Positions 9,975-20,400 of a DNA stretch of 64,000 nt are shown one piece after another (the stretch's first letter is position 1; each line of letters starts with the position of its first letter). The DNA is taken from assembly GCF_002999335.1 (NCBI RefSeq), contig NW_020312203.1, positions 239,859-303,858 of the forward strand, in the 5' to 3' direction. The position numbers and the translations under genes were made by a program. This DNA comes from Cyclospora cayetanensis (lineage: Eukaryota; Apicomplexa; Conoidasida; Eucoccidiorida; Eimeriidae). The notes beneath the pieces are model-generated. The model was not told the origin of the DNA and did not search any database. It saw nothing but the letters and a program-made list of their open reading frames with translations.

Positions 9975-12108
9975 CTAGCTAGGCACTGAGCGCGAATGCA
10001 ACATCTGCATTTCAACAGCTAGCGAAGAGCTCGGGAGGAAGGGCGACGACACTGCAGAAATTGGCAAGACACTGCCTCCCTCAGTGTCTCGATGCCATAT
10101 GGAAGCTAGCCACCCGGCAAAGTTCCCAAAGTGGCCACTGCCTAGCTGCAACTCTGCACGCGTTTCATTTGAACGATAGGGGCCCCCTGCAGAGCCTTGA
10201 GGAGGCTCTCCGGCCCCGCCACTCGCAGGAAAGCCTCCATTCTCTGTCATCTCTTGGCTAACCCTAGAGGACGGTGCACTTCCACCCTCCCGATCTCCTT
10301 CGTCCTCTGGTTCGTTCGGTGTTGCCTGGGGGGGAGGAGGAGGTAACGTGGCCATGGCTTCGCTGCAGCAAACACAACAAACGCGACATACACCCTAAAG
10401 TCGCTGCAGCAGCAGCCAGGGGGCCCCTGCCCTGATGAGGTCGACTTATCACTCTGCACAAGCAGAGGCAGCACGAAGTGTGCTTCCCGCGATTTCCTTC
10501 CTGCATTGCAGGAGAGAGAAAGCCGTAAGGCTATGGCATTTCTTCGTCCTCCCTCCCTCCCCCCATGAAGAATCCGCTGCCCCTCTCTGACCCTCAGCAT
10601 CCCTCCTTACTGGCGGTGCGTGATGGCGATGTACACGACCTCGAAGAGGACAAAGTGGTAGTACAAAAACAGCGAAAACAGGAAGATCACGACACCTTGA
10701 AGCTCCGTGAAGGCCGCAACGAGGCACCCGCCAACAATGAAGCACAGCAATGCAGATATGTTTAGGCATATGCAGCTGCAGCAACACACAGCAACACAGC
10801 ACACACACACCCACACCCAAGACGACCTCTCCCTCTCCCCCCTCTGCTTCCTCGAATCGCCAAGAAGGCCCCTCCCCGCCCCAACGAAGTTGGAGGAACC
10901 TCCCTTCGAACAGCACTTGCAAGCGTTGTACGGAGGGGGAGCCAAGAGCGCTGCAGTGCTCGCTTCTTGCACAGTACGCAGTGCAGACACTTCAAGCAGC
11001 CACGAATCCCCGTTCACACCGCAACGGATTCTCCCGTCCCATGGGTGTTGTCAGGCACTTAAAGACGACGCTGTGCGGGGAGAAGGAAGGGCCAAGGAGC
11101 CCTCCTGTCGCGAAGCAAGAAGGCTTTCGTTTCGCGGGGGCAAGGGTGTGCCGCGGCTTACAAGACAGAGCAAAAGGGATGCGTAGGAACTCCTTCGTCA
11201 TCAATGAGGAGACGCCCCAGCGACGCAAGCAGCTGCTCTTGGAGGGCGGAGGCCCCTTCCCCGACTGGCGGTGCGTGGCCATGAGGAGATACGTCTGAAG
11301 GGAGGCCTCCTCTTCCTGAGAGTAGACGACAGTGTTTCAAACACACCCTTTCCCTGCGTATCGGAGGCACTGTCTGAGGCTTCCGCAGAGGCTCAGGAGG
11401 ACAAACGGAAAAGGCCCCTTACCTGTGCGGCAGATGGAGCATCTGGTGGTATCAGGTGCTCTATGCCCAAGCAGCCGAGCTCTGAAGGCAGCGAGACGCT
11501 GGCGTCTCCTGTACGCCGTCCTGCGTCGTAAGAGAGAGTCTTTGATTTTTATGCACATTTGGCGAGGCCGCTGGGGCTTGTTGTGCCTCACCAGCTGAAG
11601 GGTGGCACGCGCTTTCTCTAGGGGCTGTTGGCAGAGCCAGAAACGGCGTTCAGACGCGGGGAAAACGGGGAAAGCCTTACCAGCACTTCTCATGAACCAC
11701 CGCGTAACACTGCGAACAACATGGGTGCAAGAGCTTCGGAGGGGCCCCCCGACGGCCCTTCCGGGGCCCCTCGAGGCATATGAAACAACTCCTGATGTGA
11801 CCACCGCCATCCGAAAGGAGGGGAGACTCAAGATGGGGTCCGCATGAGGCATCCTTCGGACTGCCACGACCTTGACTTAGGAGGTTTCCGTGCGGCGCCG
11901 CCCCTTCACCATCGGCACTCGTCGATGGGTGGAGCCTATCGGTCGTTGCTGAGCCATCCCGAAAAAAATTCCTCCTCGATGAAGCAGAAGAAGAAGAGGA
12001 TGAAGAGTAGGCTGAAGAAGAGGGCGATGAAGCAGATTGGTCTAAAGGGGAAGGCCCCGCTGTTCTCGCGGTAAGAGGGTCTTGCAGGAATTTGTCTCCG
12101 TACTCCAT
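9975..12108 (-). CDS. C4HC3 zinc-finger membrane protein, MARCH-like E3 candidate
   Basis: Probable membrane-bound ubiquitin ligase. Six exons close exactly to 420 residues: 12108-11681, 11520-11423, 11294-11162, 11070-11020, 10776-10612, 10362-9975. Residues 1-100 are low complexity with a Ser run. The zinc finger follows: C108-x2-C111, then C131-x2-C134, H139-x2-C142 directly followed by W143, and C170-x2-C173. Two membrane spans lie in exon 5 (ISALLCFIVGGCLVAAF and VVIFLFSLFLYYHFVLFEVV), separated by a very short loop, as in MARCH proteins. The C-terminal 130 residues are Pro/Gly/Glu/Ser rich and presumably cytosolic. Spacing between the second cysteine pair and the histidine is closer to a PHD finger than to a textbook RING-CH, so ligase activity is inferred. 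ATG 12108 is a genuine ATG opening the frame. The exon 4 donor (GTGTGA) is the weakest border. Confidence 0.75.
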
Positions 12109-12728
12109 TTTCCCTGTGTCTGGGGGCCCTATAGCATCCTCAGTTCATTCTCCTTTTGCTAGGAGGATGGGAAAAGGAGCTGCTAGGATCCTGCTCCTGC
12201 AGCTCTATGGATGGCGGCAGTCTGCCCTGCGGCAATGTGGCGCCGTGAGAGGGGGCCCCGGATAGGGGGAAAAAAGAAACTTGAGCAACGAGAAGCGTCA
12301 CTAACACCTCGAAACAAGAAAAGAAAGAGACCTGAGAATAGAGAAGAAAGAACCAGCGTGAAAAGACAGTCAAGGGGGAACAAAACGCACGCCCATGGTA
12401 CCTGGCCCGCTGAACTGACGGGGGGCCCCTCGGGCTGGAGTTGCAAAACATGCTAGCAGCCCTTCCACAGCATTCCCATGGCTTCGAAATCTCTTATTTT
12501 TGCCTCATATTTGAGTTATCCTATGCTCACGGAGTGGTCATCGCAGGTTTTTTTTTCTGGAAAATGAAACATTCCTAGTTACTTGCCAGTCAGCAGAAAG
12601 CGACTTAGAAGTCGCACTGTTTTTCTCCTGTTGTTCTTGCCGCATATGCCCGGGTCACTCTCTTCACCCATGAATCGGGAGCGCAAGAGGCCCTTTTCTG
12701 CTAGTCAAGGAGGGCTACACAGTACGGC
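12109..12728. other. Divergent intergenic region
   Basis: It separates the minus-strand zinc-finger gene from the plus-strand small basic protein and should contain both promoters. A GGGGCCCC palindrome occurs near 12255 and 12422. No exon is supported. Confidence 0.45.
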
Positions 12729-13660
12729 ATGGAGGAAAGCAGCAAGCGGTCTTCAGGGTTGGGGGTCCATGGCCTCATGACCGCTTCGACAAAACTGAAC
12801 GTGCACACTGACGGCACTTCTGCAGCGAAACGGCTGGAGTGTAGATCCTCTTCAGCAGATTCATTTGAAACTCCCCCAGCGGAGCTGCCAAAGAGAAAAC
12901 GGAAAGGCGACCCTCAGGAGTCCCCCTCCTTACCTGCAGCCACCCAGGAGGCCGATAACCCCGCGAACGACCAGCGATTAGTTTCTGCCAATTTAAATCC
13001 GGCAGAATCGAGGAGGGCGTCTCCGTTCATTCCCCGAAGGAAGAAAAGGTGAGACAGACAGGCCACGCCATGCACACGCTGCCGCGGCACCTGTATACAG
13101 CTCTCTCGCACTTGCCTTGGCTGCAGAGTTTCGGCCTCCGCTCAACAAAAAAGGATCACAAGTGCCCCTGCATGTGAAGAGTATCTAAAAATCTTGCTGG
13201 ATTCTGCATTGTGTGCTCGAGTGCATACACCAGAAACGGCGGGCCGACCGCAGAGGGCAGTTGCCGCAACGTGCAACACGTGCCTCCATACACTGCAGCC
13301 GTACTGTACACTGTTTGTTAAATCATGCGGTATGTGTAATTGCTTTTATGCGTACTTTGTTTGTGTTCTTCCCCTTAATATATCTTCAGCCCAGCCTCTG
13401 TTAAATTGGTGATGTGTTGATCATCTTGCAGAAGGCGGAGGCAGATCCTTGATCCCTGTGCTGCAATCCTCGCTGCACATTTGTACGGCGCGTATTCAGA
13501 CGATGAGGATTTCTTTTCCTGCGCTAGAGAAGCGCTTTTTAGCTCAGAGCCGCCCCATCCACCCATTACTGGAACACCGGATGAGACAACAGAAGAACAA
13601 GCGAGACATCAACTCGGTCAGCTCGCATCTCCAGAAACGCCCCGTCAGACAGACTCTTAA
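12729..13660 (+). CDS. Small basic, probably nuclear protein
   Basis: No family was recognised. Two exons, 12729-13048 and 13432-13660, join in phase across a GTGAGA..TTGCAG intron to give 182 residues. The first exon encodes a Ser/Glu/Pro-rich, disordered-looking region with basic clusters (PKRKRKG near residue 55; PRRKKRRRRQ across the splice junction near 105) that look like nuclear localisation signals. After the junction comes a short ordered-looking stretch (ILDPCAAILAAHLYGAY), an acidic patch (SDDEDFF) and a helix (SCAREALF), then a polar tail. The arrangement of a basic linker, a short conserved-looking motif and an acidic patch resembles adaptor or chromatin-associated peptides, but no function should be assigned. 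The ATG at 12729 is the first in frame. Upstream non-coding exons cannot be excluded. Confidence 0.6.
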
Positions 13661-14486
13661 AAGGCCGAGCAAGTGGAGCCTAAAGGGCCTTTTGGGGGGG
13701 GGGGATTTTAAGAGTTCTGAGGGAAAATCTTTTAAGGGCGTTAAAAGGGAGCCGTGGCCATACAGTGGCCAGGGTCTCCCCCACACATAGCCCTATAGAG
13801 GTCTACAGAAAGAGGGAAACGTGCAGATAAAACGGCGAAATTTGGGGGTAGCAATGTGGGCTTCTCGACAAGCCATATATGGATTGCGAAAATTCTAGCA
13901 AGAGACGTTTAAGGGAACCTTGAGGATCAGTGGGTCCCTTAGACTTATAAAATGGGGCTTTATTAGAGGCTTCCATGCACTGTCCGGCTTGCCCCAAAAT
14001 AGAGGTAGCTGTAGCCTATTCTTAAGGGGCCTTTCAAACGGGTCTAAGCCGTTGGTTTTGGATGGTGGCGTTTGACCAATTCGGCCTCTGCCCTCTGGCG
14101 TAGCACGTTTAAACAGCATCTGAAGGCGGGGGCCGACCTTGAGGGGCTGCCCTTTGATGGGGGAGCACCATCATTAAGCGCATACGCTTCTTTGTCACCG
14201 TAAAGCGTGATGACTGTAAGCTCGCACCCTTTGAGATCCGTAAGCTGAGGGAGGGGGAGGGCAGCAGAGACTGCAACAAGGAGACAGGGGGCAGCGTGAG
14301 CGCGTGAGGATCAGCAGCACAGAAGCCCCTATCAGTTAGACAGCATATTCATCGAGGTGCACAAGGGCAGCAATACATACAATATTTGCAGCTACAGAAA
14401 AACGGCTTTCTCGTGAGGTCGTGACTTCCCTCCTGAACTTCGTTTTTCCATAAGACAATACAGGAATGTCGCCAAGCTTCTTACTA
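13661..14486. other. Convergent intergenic region
   Basis: It lies between the 3' ends of the small basic protein (+) and the XRN-like gene (-). It includes a G run at about 13695-13704. Open frames at 13895-14119 (-) show no likeness to any family. Confidence 0.5.
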
Positions 14487-17400
14487 CTACACTCTGTGCC
14501 TGCCACACCAGCGCTGCCCGGCCCGGAGTTTCGAGCAGCCCCTGGTTAGGCCGAAAGCTCTTGTAGGAGCTGCCGTCCGAATGTTTTTCCAGGGGGCCCC
14601 AAGAGCCCCTCCTGCTAGCTGGCGGGTTGCCTGAACTGTCGTATGGAAGAGGCCATCAGGAGAAGCCAAGCAGCGAGGGCGAGGGGGAGACGGGGGCCTA
14701 AGGTGCCCTTCAGACATAACAAGCGACAGAGGGGAGCTTCTGCTTGACCAGGGAAGGTCCTTTAAGGCCTTTCTTGGAACTGTAAAGCGGCGTACAGGTG
14801 CCGGCCTCGAGCGAGTAGGAAGGGCATCCAGTCCTGTGGAGGACTGTGGGGGTGAAGGCCTTGTATCAAGGGGCCCCCTCGGCGTGCTGCAAAGCTGGGG
14901 AAGCTCCGTTGCTCTTGCAGTGGCCCCCTTGTGTGTTACTCCTTCTGTGAGGCCCCCTGCTGTTGCCCTGCGGGGCCTGCGCAATATATTCAGAGAAAAA
15001 CTGCAGAGCTCAGGATCTGTGGGGGGTTTGGTCCAGGGGCGGTTGGCTCCTGAGGGGCAGAAGATGGGGGCTCTCCGCTCCCTTATAGCCGTCATGGCCA
15101 GGGGGCCCCCTAAGGCCGCCTCAACCGAAGCGGAGGAGGCCCCTCCTGAGGGCCTGTCCCGTGGGACTTTCCTGAAAACTGTCCAGTAACTGCTGGGTTG
15201 ATCCTCGAATAAGGCGCAATACGAAGGATCAAAAGCGTTGGAGGGAAGCCCCTCTCCAGGAGGCGTCCGGTCTTTAGCCTGCTGCGCAAGGAGCTTCGAC
15301 GCTATTAGCACAGTACCTAAGCGTAGCAAAGCAGCAGCAAACTCGAGGTGCCTTATCTCCACTGGTCCACAGAAAGGCACTAAAGAGGGCGCTATTCAAA
15401 CCCGCGTTAGAAAGCTCTCGCGCGTCCAGCCGACAAAGGATGTTTGCGGGGGGTGTTCCCAAAAGCAAAAGGGGCAGGCAGCAGGGCTGTAACAAACGCA
15501 GTGCCACAAACCGGCACAAACAGCTCCCTCTGCACGCAGTACCACTGCTCGCATTTCTCACTTGCGGTGATGAGGGCCTTTTGAGAGTCTGCACGGTGTG
15601 CAGAGCCCTCAGGCCCGCCGACTCCCTGCGACTCCGTCTGAGTCTGCGGGCTGCTGTCCTCCTGCGGAGACGCCACTGTCTCAAGCAAGGCCCTCGCCAT
15701 CAAGAGCCTCCGAGCCAAAGGGGCGGCCCGCGTGCCCCCTGGGGGCCCCCCTAAGAGCTCCTTCGAGCACCGTTCCCGAGATTCCAGGGCATGTAAGGCC
15801 TCTTGGGAAAGCAGCGCTGCAGTGTACAGACTTTGCGGGACCGGCTTGGGGGCGGCTTGCTGCTCGAGTGATGCACTGTCCTCTGCAGCTGCTTCTGGCG
15901 CAGGTGCTGCTGCTGTTCGTGGGGTGGCCACTCCGAGCCCCGTGTTGTTGCTGCCACAGTTCGAAAATCGGCCTTCTGCGGTATTTCCTCTAAGTTGGCG
16001 CTGCACCTCTGCCTGAATGGCAAGCAGCGAGGGAGCGGAGTCAAAGGGGAAATGCCAGAAATTGTTCGGGCAGATGCCGTCAATGTACATTTGCAGATTC
16101 CAAAGAAGCCCTGTCCGCAACAGGCAAGAAGCACAGGGTCCCAAGACAAGAACAATGAGATTTCGCGATGTGTAGGTTGAACGCTTCAGCGACAGGAGCC
16201 ACAACGAATTTGCACCGAGTGTCTGCATGGCAGCCTCCTGATGCCACCATGCAGGGCACAAGAAGGGGCAGAGTAAGGGGGCCACGGGAAAGGCACCCGC
16301 GACAAATGTACAGCGAGCAACAGGCGACTAAGAGACACGAGGACAACGGACCGACACACGCGCTAGAGAAGATGTCGTTATTTACACCCCAAGTGGTGGC
16401 TGCTGCAAAGTTCAACACATCCGAAAAAAGGTGCTCTATCAAGTTGCATACCTTTAAGATACGCCGCGGTTTTCTCCGCTTCATGAGCCACGTGCGCCTC
16501 TACAGTGAACGCCTCTCCCTCTTCTCCGTTTCCGTGCATCCCATGCCCTCCAACGGCGGCTTGTGCCCTCTCTGGACTCTCTCCGACTGCGCTTTCCCCT
16601 GCTGCCGCTGAGTCCTGTCCTTCCGCTTCCGCGAAAGCAACACTTTCACTGGACTGGAGGCCGTCATTTGTCCAGGCCTGGGCTCTTAGGCCGGCATACA
16701 AGTCCGGCGCCAGTGCCTGGAGAGCCTGTGGGCACATCAGCAGTCTTAGCCAGCCACGTGCTTGTCTTCAACAGATTGGACAGCCGCAAAATTCATTAGG
16801 CGAAAACACGCTGGTGATAAGACACAACGTACAACGGACGCACCCAGAGAGGGCTGTGGGGAGAGACCCATACAAATGCACCGGCGCGTCGTGCAAAAAA
16901 AAGCTCAGGGACTTCTCATTGTGTGTGTGTGTATGTATGTAAGTGTAAGTGTGTAAATGTGTATGTCGCGCGTGCACAGCGGATTAAATACGACAAAGTG
17001 GGCAAGGAATCACGCCGTTCTTCCCTCTTATACTTCCCGGAAATCCCTTGCGTGGATGCTGTTTCTTGCCCTTCGCGCCCTTTCCGCCTTCCGCCTCGAT
17101 TCGCTTTACCCCCTCTATCCCCTTTACCCCGTCCTACTCCCCCTTTTCGCTTTAACCGACTGCCCAATCCCCCAATCTCCTCCCCCTATATGCTCCTTGA
17201 GTACCTGCATGCTAGCAGCGTGCTTCAGTCTGGCCTTGGCTTGAGACTCCGCCTTTTCGATTCGACTTGAGAACAAAACGCGGTCGCCTACCAACACATC
17301 CACGCGCATGGAGCTGCTGCGGCTCCCGCCACTGCACTTCTCTTTTGGGAATTCCGACGTTTCTGGACACTTGGGAAGTCTGAGAGCTGTTGCCTCGTCC

Positions 17401-20400
17401 GTCCGCTGAGGCGTTATCTTGCTGCTTGCGCTGTCTAAATCTGCAGTGTCGACGGAGGCTGCGCAGGCTTCGGAGGTGAAGGCGAAGGTGGGGGCCACGT
17501 GAAGTGCCGCCTGAGTATTGGAGGCCGAACAAACAAGGACCTTATTGCTTCGGTGCATGTGTGTGAAGAAAGGCCGGTACAAACAGCTGCAACGGGGCTG
17601 TACAAAGGCAATGGAGCGGCAACCACTTTGAAGAACGCCGCAGATGAATACAGAAGGAAGCAGAGATCGCACCAAGCATAGATTATTGAGCGTGTTGGAA
17701 GGGGTTGTAGCGCGGAGAGCAGCAGCTGCCTTGCAAAATGTAGCAGGAGACAAATGCTGGGGTATCGCACTCTCCTCTGCGTCAGCAGAGCTCCCTACTC
17801 CTCCCGCGGCAACTGCATTCCAAGGGCCTTCCTCTACAAGGTGCAGTAACTCTGGATAGTAGAGTTGTAACAGCTTCAGCGCCGCTCGCTGTTGGGCTGT
17901 CTTCTTATCGCCAGCGCTGCTAGCAACGCTAACGCAAGTCTTCTCTGGGGAAGCCTCGGGGGCCCCTTGCTGTAGGGAACCCGAGACAGAGGGTAAGAAA
18001 ACCTCCGGGAAGGTGAGGTCGCAGGTGAACACGTTTGCCTCTTCTTGGAAGTGCCACTGAAAGCGATGCAAATGACAAAGCACAAGACAAGCGCGTACGC
18101 ACACATACACAGATACGCAGAGAGACATAGGCATATACACATACGAGCAAACAAACATACATACACACATACACAACGCTACACAGACAGAGATACAAAC
18201 TCATTTGGCCCTCAGGCTCCTCGTTCCGCCTGCTACTACACGTGCTATAGCGCCACGAGCAGTGCCCTATTCAATTCTTTTCCCCCTCACAGCTGAAAAA
18301 GCAGGAGCGAACTGTGCGCTCGCTTCGCTCATGCAAGGGGGTGGCTCCTCACCGGCAGCTTATCTTTGGCCTCTGCCCCCACAAGGCGCTTTTGGGCAAA
18401 AAGCTGGTGGACAATTTGAAGCGGCGATGCCTTAAAAACGCCACGTGCTGGTTTAGAGCCGTTGAGCCTCAGAGTCTCCTCCCTCTGTCGTGCCGCGGTC
18501 TCCAAGCTGTGGATCTTGTTGAGCTCTTCTAGGAAGACTTTGAAGAACCCCCAGTCGAAAGAACGACTGTTGGCGTCTACCCACGCCCCGTCTGCGCATT
18601 CTGGCCTGCAGCTCACAGGCCGGAGAAGCAGAGGGAGAACGCGAGCGCGCCAATAAAGCATCTGGGGGGCTGCGCTTACGGTGGGAAAGTGAAGGCCTTG
18701 CAGCCCGAGCGGCTTCACCAAAACTGGAGCGGCTGCGAGATTCACGAAGGGTTTTTCATTTGTGGACTGCTCAGGAGTAACGTAGGGCGGAAATTGGGGA
18801 GGAAGGCCGCACAGACGCCTGCTATACACAGCCGTCTCGCTTGAGGGGTTATTAGCACAAAAAATGTGCAGGAGGGGCTGCAAAAATGCCCGTGAAAGAT
18901 GGCCATACACTGCGAGCCCCACGGACGGGGAGGGACGCACCTGCGGCGAGTTGCCTCATAAGCGGCGGCGAAACGCGCAAAGGAGAAGCCCGGTATTTTT
19001 GGCAAATAATCGTTGCCATTTAAAATGCACAACAGTGCGAAGTCATTCCGCGCGAGATGCGACCGCCCTGAGGCAGCACAGACAGCAGCGGGAGCAGGAA
19101 CGAGCATGAAAGTGAGGCCACCATTGTGAACGGCGAATGGCGAGGTGTCTGCTGCAATCGCGAAGACAAGCATAAACTGGCGAATTCGGAGAGCCCCGCA
19201 GCCTAAGGGAAGGGCTGATAAGGCGGGAGAAATGAGGAGGGGCAAGTAGGCGTCCTGCCGTGGGAACCTCCACCCTCATTTGGTGGCAAGTTTACATACA
19301 CATACATTCACACACACACACACACACATCCTCCCCCGTCCTAGCCCTCCTACTGTCGCAAACAAGGAGCCGTCCATTCAAAAAGCGCCTTCCGGCAAGG
19401 CAGCCGCAAGCGAAAGCGAAAGAGGGGCAAGTCCTGCGTGCTGCGTGACACACACGCCCTCCTACCTGGGAAAAGCCTCTCAAGCTCCCCGAGTAAGGAT
19501 CGGAGAGAGTAGATGACTGCAGAGCAAAGGAAGCAACCCGAGGGAAAGGGGGCACACGCAAGCAAACGTTTTCGAATAAGCTGCCAATATATCCAATAAA
19601 GCCCTGGCAGCCCCTTCCAAGATATCAGTAATTTCCACGGCGTGAAATCGCTCAGCACTCAAGGATTGTGGTGCAGGGCTTTGGAGCTCTCGCCATTCCA
19701 GCGCCTGTCCTTCCTCTCTTTCTCTCTCTGCTTTTCCAATAGACGAAAGAAGCGAACAAGAGCCAGACTCCACATGCAATATGCGCCAAACGAAGAGGAG
19801 AATACACCACAGCTTCCCAGTAGCGCCCTTACCCCTCTTGGTCTTGGAGCTCGCGATCGACTGCGGATTATAGACAAACAGGTTCGATGCGAAAGGCAGA
19901 GCAAGACTCTGCACCACCAAGTCCGCATCTCCTCCAATCACCACAATGCTGTCCGTTGGCTTCACTTTTAAAAGACCTAAACCAGGGCAGGGTCGTCCCC
20001 TGCTGTATGCACTCCGTCCGCTGCGCCTTTCTGAGGCCCCCTGGGATTCTGAGGAAGCCTCCTGCGTCTGAGAGCGACCAGCGTCGCAAGAAAAATTTAT
20101 CCAATCCGCGAGCTTCAGCTCTCCCTCCCCGTAAGAGGAGGGGCCGGAGAGGAAGACCCTAGACCATAAAAAGAGGGAAACAGAAGTGTTCAAAAGGGCG
20201 CTCTGAGCCGGAGTTGTACAGAGGTGGCGTCTTGGACGCCATTGGGAGAGGGAACAGTGTCTTATGAGGCAGCTCCAGAATCCACACACAGGTGCCTAGT
20301 GGCTCGGAGAGAGGTCAGAGAATATATAGCGGTAGGTGGGCAAGAAAGGGGACATAAGAGAGGGTCCCTGGCTGCGATTCCCTCTCCTGGCGCCTTTTCC

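Noticed and set aside
10750..11298. Plus-strand frame of 182 codons
   Set aside because: It is antisense to the exons encoding the membrane spans of the C4HC3 protein, and is rich in Thr/His/Pro from the CA repeat.
17124..18176. A single 350-codon exon beginning at Met 18176
   Set aside because: The first part is translated CA/TG repeat (Cys/Val/Tyr runs). The real exon begins after the acceptor at 18057, and a Cys-rich stretch in the middle may be a further intron.
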